From the NCBI GenBank assembly GCA_947446645.1, contig CANFHA010000014.1:1-64000 (forward strand): a stretch of 64,000 nucleotides of DNA, read 5' to 3'. Origin of the DNA: Chitinophagaceae bacterium (GTDB lineage: Bacteria > Bacteroidota > Bacteroidia > Chitinophagales > Chitinophagaceae). Both the position numbers and the translations under genes were made by a program. This document shows, in pieces, positions 23,976 through 32,842 of this stretch (its first letter is position 1; each line of letters opens with the position of its first letter). Below the pieces are notes generated by a model. It did no database searches. It had not been told where the DNA came from and was given only the letters and a program-made list of their open reading frames with translations.

Positions 23976-25061
23976 CTATAACTCCATTCTTTGCACATAC
24001 GGGTAGCTACTCTGGCCATTCACAAATACCTGCAACTCATCTTTACCAATATGCTTAGTAAAGGCAGGCGAGGCATTTTGTATGGCAGGGGCAACTATAC
24101 CCTTGCCTATGGACTCAGCCCCGGTAAATATCCGAGCCTCATCCCAAAGTCCCATTTCAATAAAGCTGGTGAGCAGTTTGGCACCTCCCTCCACCATTAG
24201 TGACAATATCTTTTGGTCGTGAAGGCGGTGTAAAAGCGCAGGGAGCAGGTTCTTATCAAATGGCATACGCACAGAGTGCACATTACCCGTCAGCAGCTCC
24301 TTTTGTTCGTTTATGATCCATGTAGCTGCTTTAGTATCATACACATGGTGGGTGTGCGGCACTTGCAGATCTTTGTCGAGTATTATCCGCAGTGGTTGTT
24401 TGCCTTCGTGCAGCCTAGCTGTTAGCTCGGGATTATCGTTAATTGCCGTTGTTGTGCCCACCATTATCGCCGTTTCCTCAGTTCGCCACTTATGGAGTAG
24501 TTGCTGGCTTTCGGCACTTGTTATTTGCAGGCGCGATCTGTCGTGTGGTGCTATAAATCCATCAGCTGTTTGTGCCCACTTGAGTATAATATATGGTCGT
24601 TGCTGGCTATGAAAGCAAAAGAATCTCCTGTTCATCCACGCCCCTTCAGCTTCCATAAGTCCAGCTACTGTTTCAACGCCACCATCTTTAAGAATAGTTA
24701 TTCCCCTTCCGTTCACCTGCTCAAAAGGGTCCATATTGGCCACGATTACCTTTTTCACTTTTTCATGCACCAGCCTGTGTGCGCAGGGAGGCGTTGCACC
24801 ATGGTGTGCGCAGGGTTCCAGATTCACATACATTGTACTCTCTGCAATAAGATGCTTGTCTGCCGCCGCCACACTTTTCAGGCAATTAACTTCGGCATGG
24901 TCTGCACCGTAAAAGTGATGCCATCCCTCGCCTATTATCCGCTCACCGTGCACCAGCACCGCACCTACCATAGGGTTTGGCGTTGTATGCCCTTTAGCCC
25001 GCTGCGCCAGGTTAAAGCAATGGGACATAAATTTTACGTCTTCAGGAGTCTGTACGGCCAT
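23976..25061 (-). CDS. ribD: Bifunctional riboflavin biosynthesis protein RibD
   Basis: RibD deaminates the product of GTP cyclohydrolase II and then reduces its ribosyl side chain to ribityl, two steps of riboflavin synthesis. The N-terminal deaminase has the zinc site HAEVNC and PCAHHGATPPC (roughly residues 50-90). The C-terminal reductase, with YIILKWAQTADGFIA and MVEGGAKLLTSF, starts near residue 150. I use ATG 25061 (361 residues); a GTG at 25070 adds three residues. No FMN riboswitch-like structure was recognised upstream. It is first in a minus-strand run and divergent from prmC. Confidence 0.95.
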   Translation of the reverse strand: MAVQTPEDVKFMSHCFNLAQRAKGHTTPNPMVGAVLVHGERIIGEGWHHFYGADHAEVNCLKSVAAADKHLIAESTMYVNLEPCAHHGATPPCAHRLVHEKVKKVIVANMDPFEQVNGRGITILKDGGVETVAGLMEAEGAWMNRRFFCFHSQQRPYIILKWAQTADGFIAPHDRSRLQITSAESQQLLHKWRTEETAIMVGTTTAINDNPELTARLHEGKQPLRIILDKDLQVPHTHHVYDTKAATWIINEQKELLTGNVHSVRMPFDKNLLPALLHRLHDQKILSLMVEGGAKLLTSFIEMGLWDEARIFTGAESIGKGIVAPAIQNASPAFTKHIGKDELQVFVNGQSSYPYVQRMEL

Positions 25062-25197
25062 ATCATTCACAACATTAAAATACCAACTGTATCTACAAAG
25101 ACTAAAAGTAGTAAAAACTGTAACAAAATATGGAGAAAGCCCCTTTAGGCTGTGGCTGCGGTTATGCAGGGTTCGGCCTTTAAGTTATCTTTACCGC

Positions 25198-26139
25198 ATG
25201 CACACCTATAATGATGCCTTCTATGAGTTAAAGAAAAAATTACAGCCGCTGTACGATGAAGGGGAAGCGGCGGCTGTTGCACATCTGTTCCTCGAGTTCG
25301 TGACCGGGCTGAGTAAAGCCGACCGACTCTTGCGGAAGGACAGCATGATGTCAGAACGGCAGCAGGAACTTTATGATGCTAAATCAATAGAACTAACGAA
25401 GGGCAAGCCTATACAGTACATTACCAACAATGCGTACTTTATGGGCAGGGACTACCTGGCAAACGAAAACGTTCTTATCCCCCGCCCGGAAACAGAAGAA
25501 CTGGTGCAATGGGTAATTGATGATGTTGTGGGCCTAAAGTCTGCGGTTGCATATCCAGACGCTACAAATATTGAAGGCCCGCAACGGCTTAGGGTGCTGG
25601 ATATAGGTTCGGGTAGCGGCTGCATTGGCCTGTCGCTGGCGCGACTGGTCCCCGGCGCCATTGTAACCTGTGCCGATGTAAGCAAAGAGGCCATAGAGGT
25701 ATTAAAAACAAATATAGAATGGGTGTTCACTGCCGCTGAGAAAAAGAAGGGCATTGATAACATAACAATAAAAACACTTGATTTTCTCGACGAAGCACAA
25801 CGAAACAAGCAACTTGGACGTTATGAGGTGATTGTATCTAATCCACCTTATATACCGGTAAGTGAGAAGAAGAATATGCATAAGAATGTGAAGGATTTTG
25901 AACCTTCAGTTGCGCTGTTCGTGCCAAATGATGATGCTTTGGTGTTTTACAAAGCAATCGCGGCATTTGGCAAAGGACATCTCAGCGACAACGGTTATAT
26001 CTTTTGTGAATTAGACGCAGCCCATGCAGAAGAGTGCAAAGCGCTGTTTGAAGAGCAGGGATATAAGGATGTGGAGATAAAGAAGGATATGCATGGGAAC
26101 TGGCGCATGCTGAAGTGCGGACAAATGAAAAATTCATAA
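25198..26139 (+). CDS. prmC: Release factor glutamine methyltransferase
   Basis: The 313-residue enzyme methylates the glutamine of the GGQ motif in peptide-chain release factors. Class I SAM methyltransferase motif I reads VLDIGSGSGCIGLSLA, and the catalytic NPPY stands in VIVSNPPYIPVSE. The helical N-terminal domain that binds the release factor is present, and LIPRPETEELV is typical of PrmC. A TATCTTTA element lies 4 nt before the ATG, so a leaderless transcript is possible. The two downstream GT-C-like genes follow after 12 bp and may be co-transcribed. Confidence 0.95.
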   Translation: MHTYNDAFYELKKKLQPLYDEGEAAAVAHLFLEFVTGLSKADRLLRKDSMMSERQQELYDAKSIELTKGKPIQYITNNAYFMGRDYLANENVLIPRPETEELVQWVIDDVVGLKSAVAYPDATNIEGPQRLRVLDIGSGSGCIGLSLARLVPGAIVTCADVSKEAIEVLKTNIEWVFTAAEKKKGIDNITIKTLDFLDEAQRNKQLGRYEVIVSNPPYIPVSEKKNMHKNVKDFEPSVALFVPNDDALVFYKAIAAFGKGHLSDNGYIFCELDAAHAEECKALFEEQGYKDVEIKKDMHGNWRMLKCGQMKNS

Positions 26140-26151
26140 GTAATAGTCTTA

Positions 26152-27489
26152 ATGGATTTAAAGTTCAACAAGAAGGATAAAATATTCATCAGCATTATAG
26201 TGCTGGTGCATCTTTTGTTTTTCCTGCTGGATTGTACCTATAAGCGCATATACATGGGCGACTCGTACGAGTACATCTATGAGGCGCTGAATATTAAAAA
26301 CTACGGTTTCTTTTATAGCGGGAACCCGGCCATGCCCATCTCGCCGGAATATATGACACAGCGGCAACCGGTCTATCCACTCTTCCTATTGGCTATCTAT
26401 ATGTTTGCCATCAATAATTGGGTGGTGCTGCTGGTACAAAATACCATTTCCGTATTCAACATTTACTATAGCCGCAAAATACTGCTGCGAACAGGATATG
26501 ACGCAAAGTATGACTGGGTGCTGCTGTTGCTTACGGTAGCCTACCCGGCACAGTTCATAAATGCCAACACTATTGCACCTGATATTCTGCTGCAAAGCTT
26601 TACGCTGTTTTACTTTGGTAGCTTCATTCTTTTCCTGCAAAACAGAAAGCTCAGGTATGCGATTTGGATGAGCCTGGCGCTCATTGCAGGTATGTTTGTG
26701 AAACCGGTGCTGTATCCTTTTGCCTTAGTGCATGTATTTATTATCATTGGACTGGGCGTTTACCATAAGCTACTACTGCAACGTATAGTGTTAACAGCCC
26801 TTATACCGGTGTGTGCTGTGCTGTGCTACAACTATAGCAACTATATACGCACGGGCAAGTTCCACTTTACCAGCAACCAATCTTTTAATGCAGTCTTTTA
26901 CTACTATTCTTACTTCAGCCAGAAAGAAGGAGCCGACAGCGCGGGGAAGTTTCTGCTAAAGGAGCGGCGGGATATTGCCTCTATACCAGACTATAAAGAC
27001 AGGTATGACTATGCCAATGAGCGAGGAATGGAACTACTGAAACAAAATTTCTTCCCATACATGGCATATCATCTAAAGAACAGCGCCCGCATATTTATAG
27101 AGCCAGGCAAGGCCGAAATGGACCTCTTTACCGGCAAGCTCACTTATGGCAGGCTCTACAGCAAGGAGCAAACGGGGTTCTCCGCCACAATTAAGAATAA
27201 AGGGATTGGCGGCATGGGTGAATATATGCGCAACAACCCCTCACTTCCTATAGTGCTGCTTGTGCTTTTGTTCAATTTTATAAGGTTAGTTGGGATGGTC
27301 TTATTTTTCTTTGATAGAAAAACGAACTGGCTGCTGCGCCTGTTTACTTTTATATTTTTAGTATACTTTGCGATAGCTGCCGGACCTATTGCAAACACCC
27401 GCTACTTTTTGCCGGTGTCGCTGATAGCAATAGGCGTTGCCGCAGTTGGGTATTTAGGTATCATGAAAAAACGCACCACAACACCATAG
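26152..27489 (+). CDS. Polytopic membrane protein, GT-C glycosyltransferase-like
   Basis: A 445-residue protein with roughly ten membrane helices. After the first helix comes YMGDSYEYIYEAL, with acidic residues (Asp37, Glu40) in the place where GT-C enzymes have their first-loop catalytic Asp, followed by RQPVYPLFLLAIYM, a pattern common in the PMT/ArnT group. It would transfer a sugar from a lipid carrier to an acceptor outside the membrane. No specific family can be named. The next gene starts at the base after its stop codon, and its product has a similar plan, so the two probably work together or arose by old duplication. Confidence 0.7.
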   Translation: MDLKFNKKDKIFISIIVLVHLLFFLLDCTYKRIYMGDSYEYIYEALNIKNYGFFYSGNPAMPISPEYMTQRQPVYPLFLLAIYMFAINNWVVLLVQNTISVFNIYYSRKILLRTGYDAKYDWVLLLLTVAYPAQFINANTIAPDILLQSFTLFYFGSFILFLQNRKLRYAIWMSLALIAGMFVKPVLYPFALVHVFIIIGLGVYHKLLLQRIVLTALIPVCAVLCYNYSNYIRTGKFHFTSNQSFNAVFYYYSYFSQKEGADSAGKFLLKERRDIASIPDYKDRYDYANERGMELLKQNFFPYMAYHLKNSARIFIEPGKAEMDLFTGKLTYGRLYSKEQTGFSATIKNKGIGGMGEYMRNNPSLPIVLLVLLFNFIRLVGMVLFFFDRKTNWLLRLFTFIFLVYFAIAAGPIANTRYFLPVSLIAIGVAAVGYLGIMKKRTTTP

Positions 27490-29076
27490 ATGCAGATCGT
27501 ACAAAAATACATACCGTTCTTTTTGTCTGCATTGCTGATGTGTGTGGTACTGTATATCATTTACCCTCATTACCAATACTACATTGATCCGGATGGCACA
27601 GCATACCTTACGATCTCAAAGCGTTACGCAACAGGTGACTACCAAAGAGCAATAAATGGCTACTGGAGCCCCTGGAGCTGCTGGCTTACTGCACTATTAA
27701 TAAAAACCGGTCTCTCCCCTATCCCAGCATCTATAATTATTAACGCCATCGGTGCTACGGGGTTTCTATATATATCGCAATCTTTCTTTCTTAAATTCAA
27801 TCTTACGCGCAGGCTACAATGGCTTATGTGCATCACCCTTGCATTCTTTCTGTGCTACGCTGTGTTCGCCCAGTCGTTTGATGACCTGTGGGAGTGTTTC
27901 TTCCTGTTAAGCACGCTGAGAATAATACTTTCCGACCGGTTTAAGGAACAGCCAGTACTATGGATAGCCATGGGTTTTATCGGTACACTCGCCTACTTTG
28001 CAAAGGCCTATTCATTTCCTTTCTTTATTCTTAATACTATCTGCTGCACTTATTTTATTTGTAAAGATGATAAAGCACAATGGATTAAAATATCTGCAAC
28101 AGCCATTGGTGTAATGGTAGTATGCGGACTGCCATGGATATGGCTGCTGCACAATAAGTATGGTATATGGACGACATCTACAGCCGGCACACTCAATATG
28201 TCGTGGTATCTGGAAGGGCATCCTCATTGGAAGGAAGGGATAAATTTATTAATCCCACCAGGTTATAATGACAGTCCATACTACTGGGAAGACCCTTGGT
28301 TGGCTAATGGAGCTACGCCACATTTTTGGAACTCTGCTTCACTGCTTTGGCAACAAATATGGAGGGGTGGATACCATGTCGTCTTATTTATTATTGCCGC
28401 GTTGCAGCTATCTGTTTTTTTCCCTTTAATAGTTATTATTTGCCTTAGTGCCCAATTTTTCAAGAAAGCGACCATCAACATCGACCAACGCGTGAAGGTG
28501 ATCATGACTTCCTTTCTATTGTTCCCCCTTGGATATTTCCTGATAAACTTCGAGGCGAGGTATCTTTGGTATATGGTTCCTTTGAGTATGGCCTTAGGGG
28601 CTATTTTACTGATGGAGAAGCCTTTTAAATTGAGACTATCTTACAAGGCGTTGTCCTTTATTTTCCCTTTATCATATCTTATTGTGCCCGCTTCAGGGCT
28701 GTATCAAATGTATGGCGCCGGTAAAATTGAATTTGATTTAGCTCAGAAAATGAAATCTTCTGGCATTCACGGCTCATTCACAGGCAATGTATCGCACCGG
28801 TTCATGGAGCGTTTGGCGTATTTCTCGGATAACCAATATTATTACATTCTGCCATTCAGTGATGGCAGAACGAGAACAGCCGGCATTTACAATGAACTAA
28901 CTAAATATAAAGTCAACTATTATATTCACTACAAAACCGGGCCGACAGCATCTATTTTTGACGATATGGAGCTTTGTAATGACAGCTCTTTTGTCGCAGA
29001 AAATGCTAAACACATAAACGAGGTAAGATCCGGCGACTTCTCCCCATTAAATATTTACATTATTGCACATGAATGA
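27490..29076 (+). CDS. Polytopic membrane protein, GT-C glycosyltransferase-like
   Basis: A 528-residue protein with about ten to twelve membrane helices and a C-terminal soluble part of roughly 130 residues. The first periplasmic loop has YYIDPDGTAYLTISKRYATGDY, with Asp residues where GT-C transferases carry the catalytic acid, and NGYWSPWSCWLTALL, as in mannosyl- or arabinosyl-transferase-like proteins. It abuts the previous GT-C-like gene with no gap. Substrates are unknown; targets could be lipid-linked glycans or exported proteins. The 112-bp gap to fbaB holds a separate promoter. Confidence 0.7.
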   Translation: MQIVQKYIPFFLSALLMCVVLYIIYPHYQYYIDPDGTAYLTISKRYATGDYQRAINGYWSPWSCWLTALLIKTGLSPIPASIIINAIGATGFLYISQSFFLKFNLTRRLQWLMCITLAFFLCYAVFAQSFDDLWECFFLLSTLRIILSDRFKEQPVLWIAMGFIGTLAYFAKAYSFPFFILNTICCTYFICKDDKAQWIKISATAIGVMVVCGLPWIWLLHNKYGIWTTSTAGTLNMSWYLEGHPHWKEGINLLIPPGYNDSPYYWEDPWLANGATPHFWNSASLLWQQIWRGGYHVVLFIIAALQLSVFFPLIVIICLSAQFFKKATINIDQRVKVIMTSFLLFPLGYFLINFEARYLWYMVPLSMALGAILLMEKPFKLRLSYKALSFIFPLSYLIVPASGLYQMYGAGKIEFDLAQKMKSSGIHGSFTGNVSHRFMERLAYFSDNQYYYILPFSDGRTRTAGIYNELTKYKVNYYIHYKTGPTASIFDDMELCNDSSFVAENAKHINEVRSGDFSPLNIYIIAHE

Positions 29077-29149
29077 ATGACATAAACAGACGTGAACTTA
29101 ATGGCGCGTTAGCCTTAACTTTTCACTTTTAACTTTTGACTTTTTAAAA

Positions 29150-29157
29150 TACCTTTG
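29150..29157 (+). promoter_or_regulatory. Putative -7 promoter element of fbaB
   Basis: TACCTTTG matches TAnnTTTG; a CTTTT stretch about 19 nt upstream may be the -33 element. It leaves a leader of roughly 25-30 nt before the ATG at 29189. The preceding bases are short alternating ACTTTTAACTTTTGAC repeats, a pattern also seen before the MBL gene at 34185. Confidence 0.5.
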
Positions 29158-29188
29158 CAGCCAAACCATAAAAAACATAATCATCTAT

Positions 29189-30265
29189 ATGTCAAACAAG
29201 ATTCACGAATTATTAGGCGATAAGGCCGGTTATTATTTAGAGCATACCAGCAAAACTATAGACAAGTCGACTTTACATCTGCCTTCTCCTACCCATCTTG
29301 ATGACGTGTGGTCACAAAGCAACCGCAATGTGCAGACATTGCGCAGCATTGGTACGCTTATGAACCATGGCCGCCTGGCAGGTTCTGGTTATGTGTCTAT
29401 CCTTCCGGTAGACCAAGGTATAGAGCATAGCGGCGGTGCATCATTTGCTCCAAACCCAATTTATTTCGACCCTGAGAATATAGTGAAACTGGCTATAGAA
29501 GGCGGATGCAACGCAGTAGCTTCTACTTATGGCGTACTTGGCGCTGTAGCGCGTAAATATGCACACAAAATACCATTCATTGTAAAGGTGAACCATAACG
29601 AATTCCTCACGTACCCTAACAAGTTTGACCAGATCATGTTTGGCAATATAAAGGATGCGTGGAATATGGGTGCTGTAGCAGTGGGCGCTACCATCTATTA
29701 TGGCTCTGACGAAAGCGCGCGCCAGATAGTGGAAGTGGCCAAAGCATTTGAGTATGCACATGAACTGGGTATGGCTACCGTGTTGTGGTGCTACCTGCGC
29801 AATAGCGGCTTTAAGAAAGACGGCGTAGACTACCATACCGCAGCAGACCTTACCGGGCAGGCCAACCACCTGGGCGTGACCATACAGGCAGATATCATAA
29901 AACAGAAATTACCAACCAACAATGGCGGTTACAATGCAATGAATGCGGGTGAAAATGCTAAAGCGTATGGCAAAACACATAAACTGGTTTACGAAAAACT
30001 AACTACCGACCACCCAATAGACCTTTGCCGCTACCAGGTAGCTAATTGCTATATGGGCCGCGTAGGGCTTATCAACTCTGGCGGAGAGTCTAAGGGCGCT
30101 ACCGACCTGGCAGAAGCAGTAACAACTGCAGTAGTAAACAAACGCGCCGGCGGCATGGGCCTCATCAGCGGCCGTAAAGCATTCCAGAAACCAATGGGCG
30201 AAGGTGTGACCCTGCTGAATACTATTCAGGATGTATATCTTGATAGTTCAGTAACAATCGCTTAA
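29189..30265 (+). CDS. fbaB: Class I fructose-bisphosphate aldolase (FbaB/DhnA type)
   Basis: The 358-residue enzyme belongs to the archaeal-type class I aldolases, which split fructose 1,6-bisphosphate through a Schiff base. The start of the barrel is [12 protein letters not shown]; Lys in [10 protein letters not shown] and in ADIIKQKLP are the strand-end lysines, the latter the expected Schiff-base residue. [10 protein letters not shown]-like sequence near 30075 ([10 protein letters not shown]) and [13 protein letters not shown] bind the phosphates. Role: glycolysis or gluconeogenesis. It is monocistronic, with its own promoter and a strong terminator. Confidence 0.94.
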   Translation: MSNKIHELLGDKAGYYLEHTSKTIDKSTLHLPSPTHLDDVWSQSNRNVQTLRSIGTLMNHGRLAGSGYVSILPVDQGIEHSGGASFAPNPIYFDPENIVKLAIEGGCNAVASTYGVLGAVARKYAHKIPFIVKVNHNEFLTYPNKFDQIMFGNIKDAWNMGAVAVGATIYYGSDESARQIVEVAKAFEYAHELGMATVLWCYLRNSGFKKDGVDYHTAADLTGQANHLGVTIQADIIKQKLPTNNGGYNAMNAGENAKAYGKTHKLVYEKLTTDHPIDLCRYQVANCYMGRVGLINSGGESKGATDLAEAVTTAVVNKRAGGMGLISGRKAFQKPMGEGVTLLNTIQDVYLDSSVTIA

Positions 30266-30300
30266 TAGTAGATAGTAGATAGTACTTTAGTACTTAGTAG

Positions 30301-30331
30301 ATGCCGGGCGCAGTAGCGTCCGGCATTTTTG
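30301..30331 (+). terminator. Rho-independent terminator of fbaB
   Basis: ATGCCGGGCGC (30301-30311) pairs with GCGTCCGGCAT (30316-30326), one G-T pair, loop AGTA, followed by T5. Just before it lies a short run of TAGTAGATAGTAGATAGTAC repeats. Confidence 0.85.
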
Positions 30332-30341
30332 TGTCCGGGGC

Positions 30342-30947
30342 TCAGGGCGTCATCATTTTCACTATCTCTTCTCGCGATGCTTTAATATAGGCTAGAATAT
30401 ATTTTTTCTCAGCCGCATCAGGTTCGTTTGCCGCCAGCGTTTCCAGTATTTTGTTGCCATCAACCACGCCACCCAACATTCTTATCGTAAGTCCTTTATT
30501 GATAAGGTAGGTTTTCTGTTCACTACTGCCTGCGGGTGGTTCGGGCATAGTATCATATCGCTCCAGCAAATTCCTGAATGTGGACGTGGCGGCAACCTCA
30601 TGGTCCATTCTAAACTGAAGTATCCCTTTGAAAAACAAAAGACTTGTTTCATGGGGAAAGATCCGCGTTATATCTGCAGTAGTAGCAATGGCGAGTTCAA
30701 ACCAGTGAAGCTGGCATTGATACCCCAGTTTAGCCGCCCACGCCTCATAATATTGGCTGTCAATAGCGATGGCTTTATCCAGCAATTTTATCACCTCGCT
30801 CATCCTGTCGCTGGTAGAAGCAGTGGGCGCGTAGTCGTCATGCGCAATCTTATACAGTGTCTTTGCTTCATTCGGCACCTCGTGTTGATGCTGGCCATGG
30901 CAAAGAATGGAACTGAAGACAAATAAGGTTATGAAGAATACTCTCAT
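30342..30947 (-). CDS. Exported TPR-like protein of unknown function
   Basis: The 201-residue product has a signal peptide (to about residue 17, LCHGQ). The mature part is helical, with segments such as EVIKLLDKAIAIDSQYYEAWAAKLGYQ that match the tetratricopeptide consensus at the large and small residue positions. Two to three TPR-like units are likely. Such proteins often scaffold envelope complexes. It is isolated between fbaB and a small plus-strand gene. The gene converges with fbaB, whose terminator separates them. Confidence 0.65.
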   Translation of the reverse strand: MRVFFITLFVFSSILCHGQHQHEVPNEAKTLYKIAHDDYAPTASTSDRMSEVIKLLDKAIAIDSQYYEAWAAKLGYQCQLHWFELAIATTADITRIFPHETSLLFFKGILQFRMDHEVAATSTFRNLLERYDTMPEPPAGSSEQKTYLINKGLTIRMLGGVVDGNKILETLAANEPDAAEKKYILAYIKASREEIVKMMTP

Positions 30948-31072
30948 GTGGCTGAAAAGTTTTCTAAAACTAACAATTCATAGGCGAAATAATTATTGAA
31001 AAAAGCCGATTCTACCATTCGTGGCCTGGTTTTTTATAGCATAGTCGTGTAACAATCTAAAACCACAAGATC

Positions 31073-31270
31073 ATGAAACCTAATTGGAAATTAATCGGAT
31101 TTGGAGTAGCTACAGCTGCAGTGCTCGTTTACCCTGCACTTAAACTGTATCAATTTATTATGGCGAAAAGGGCTGAATCTGATAAGCCGGAGGAAGACCA
31201 CGAATTGAAAACCCAACGCATTCTGCATCATAGCAAGCACACACCCCATCACAGGGTTGCGCACAACTAA
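31073..31270 (+). CDS. Small membrane-anchored protein of unknown function
   Basis: A 65-residue protein with one N-terminal membrane helix (about residues 7-28, GFGVATAAVLVYPALKLYQF) and a charged, His-rich tail (HHSKHTPHHRVAHN). The high density of His suggests possible metal binding but there is no defined motif. It is short and no family is recognised; the clean start ATG and single helix support it being a real gene. It ends 10 bp before the convergent metF. Confidence 0.5.
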   Translation: MKPNWKLIGFGVATAAVLVYPALKLYQFIMAKRAESDKPEEDHELKTQRILHHSKHTPHHRVAHN

Positions 31271-31280
31271 TTCAATCGTT

Positions 31281-32234
31281 TTAGAATAGTTCCCTCAGCA
31301 CATTATATATCACACCAGGCTTGCCCAATGTGTAAAAGTGCAGGACTTTTTCGCCATTTTCAAGTAGGTCGCGGCATTGCTGTAACAGCCATTCCGTGCC
31401 TACTTTTTCTCCGTCTGCTTCAGTCTTCGTTTTCATCATCTCCTTAGAAAGCTCTATGGGGATTTCCACATGAAACGAGCGTGGTACTGCGGTAAGTTGT
31501 TTTTTGTTGGTAAGTGGCTTTAATCCCGGTATTATGGGCACCTGTATGCCTTGGGCCCTGCACTGCTTCACAAAATTGAAATAATGTGCGTTATTATAGA
31601 AAAGCTGTGTAGTAATATAATCAGCTCCGAGGTCTATTTTACGCTTTAAATAGGAAATATCGGTTTCCATATTAGGCGCCTCAAAATGCTTTTCGGGATA
31701 CCCGGCTACGCCAATACAGAAGTCGGTCTTTGCTCCGTCTTTAATTTCTTCTTCCATGTAGTGGCCGCTGTTTAGGTCTACTATCTGGCGCACAAGGTCT
31801 TCAGCAAAAGCATGGCCGTGAGGATCGGCCTTAAAAAATCCTTCACCTTTCGCCGCATCGCCTCTCAGGGCCAGCACATTCTTTATGCCCAGGAAGTCAA
31901 GATCTATAAGCGCATTCTCCGTCTCCGTTTTGCTAAAGCCGCCGCAAATCAGGTGTGGTATAGCTTCTACCTTATACTTATTCATGAGGGCGGCACAAAT
32001 ACCTACAGTGCCCGGGCGCTTGCGTATCTCTACCCACTCAAACGACCCATCATTGCGCTTCTTAGAGATCATCTCAGCGCGGTGATAGGTAACATTGATA
32101 AAAGCAGGATTAAACTCCATCAGCGGATTAAGATGGCTGTATATGGATTCTATGCTTTTACCCTTGGTAGGCGGCAATATCTCAAAAGAAACTATAGTGT
32201 CTTTAGCCTCGGCTATGTGTTGTGTTACTTTCAT
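31281..32234 (-). CDS. metF: Methylenetetrahydrofolate reductase
   Basis: The 317-residue flavoenzyme reduces 5,10-methylene-THF to 5-methyl-THF for methionine synthesis. It begins with the family pattern VSFEILPPTKGKS, then FINVTYHRA, HLICGGFSKTE, LALRGD, FCIGVAGYPEKH and the FAD-contacting GADYITTQLFYNN. It follows the thioesterase gene on the same strand by 30 bp. A TACTTTTG element on the minus strand lies about 12 nt before its ATG, so it may also be transcribed from its own promoter. Confidence 0.95.
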   Translation of the reverse strand: MKVTQHIAEAKDTIVSFEILPPTKGKSIESIYSHLNPLMEFNPAFINVTYHRAEMISKKRNDGSFEWVEIRKRPGTVGICAALMNKYKVEAIPHLICGGFSKTETENALIDLDFLGIKNVLALRGDAAKGEGFFKADPHGHAFAEDLVRQIVDLNSGHYMEEEIKDGAKTDFCIGVAGYPEKHFEAPNMETDISYLKRKIDLGADYITTQLFYNNAHYFNFVKQCRAQGIQVPIIPGLKPLTNKKQLTAVPRSFHVEIPIELSKEMMKTKTEADGEKVGTEWLLQQCRDLLENGEKVLHFYTLGKPGVIYNVLRELF

Positions 32235-32264
32235 AATCTACAGGCGCAAAAGTATAATAAATCC

Positions 32265-32723
32265 TTAACTAAACTCCATGTGTGTTGCTATCAGGTTGCT
32301 ATTGGCCCGTGCCAGCACATTGCCGTTCATATCATATACATGACATTCCACATTTATTATCTTTTTGCCAATTCTCAGCACTTTAGATTCTGCACGTAGC
32401 CTTTCTCCTTTTTTGATAGCGTACAGGAAGTCTACGTTTAGTGTAAGGGAAGTATAGTGCTGTTCAGCATCCAGGCTTACTACGGCCCAACCTATACTTT
32501 CATCTATCACCAGGCTCATCATACCGCCATGTATGTTACCGTATGGATTGGTCATTTCCTTGCGCACTTCAAGCGAAATTACAGATCGCCCTTTCTCAAT
32601 TTCTTCCAGCGTCATCCCCAGCCAGTTTCCCGCTTCAGATCTCGAATCCTTTACTTCTTTCCCCTCATATGTTTCTTTTATCCAGTTCAGCACACCGCCG
32701 GCTGGCACATCTTTATAGCTCAT
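32265..32723 (-). CDS. PaaI-type hotdog thioesterase
   Basis: The 152-residue protein starts at ATG 32723 (MSYKDVP); an ATG 14 codons upstream would take in non-family residues and the promoter. The hotdog fold signature of PaaI-like thioesterases is clear: NPYGNIHGGMMSLVIDESIGWAVV, with the catalytic Asp-containing stretch after the HGG turn, and LNVDFLYAIKKGERLRAESKVLRIG. Substrates are acyl-CoAs, in this group often aromatic or phenylacetyl intermediates, but specificity is not readable. It precedes metF. Confidence 0.88.
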   Translation of the reverse strand: MSYKDVPAGGVLNWIKETYEGKEVKDSRSEAGNWLGMTLEEIEKGRSVISLEVRKEMTNPYGNIHGGMMSLVIDESIGWAVVSLDAEQHYTSLTLNVDFLYAIKKGERLRAESKVLRIGKKIINVECHVYDMNGNVLARANSNLIATHMEFS

Positions 32724-32727
32724 GGTG

Positions 32728-32735
32728 CAAATATA
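32728..32735 (-). promoter_or_regulatory. Putative -7 promoter element of the thioesterase gene
   Basis: On the minus strand this reads TATATTTG, 4 nt before the ATG at 32723. No clear -33 element. Confidence 0.5.
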
Positions 32736-32830
32736 AACCCATATCAAGCTTCGTAATTGCAGCAATTTCCTCTTTTACAGAAACCAAAAATATATTCACG
32801 TGCAAAAGTTCCTTTAGCAGTTTGTGGTTT

Positions 32831-32838
32831 TATATTTG
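32831..32838 (+). promoter_or_regulatory. Putative -7 promoter element of the UMF1-type MFS gene
   Basis: TATATTTG stands 4 nt before the ATG at 32843, mirroring the divergent thioesterase promoter 100 bp away. Confidence 0.5.
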
Positions 32839-32842
32839 TCTA

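Noticed and set aside
23933-25197. FMN riboswitch ahead of ribD
   Set aside because: The region before the ribD start is short and shows none of the conserved FMN aptamer blocks.
32543-32842. A 100-codon N-terminal extension of the UMF1-type transporter
   Set aside because: The extension runs antisense to the thioesterase gene and through the promoter; the family starts at the ATG at 32843.
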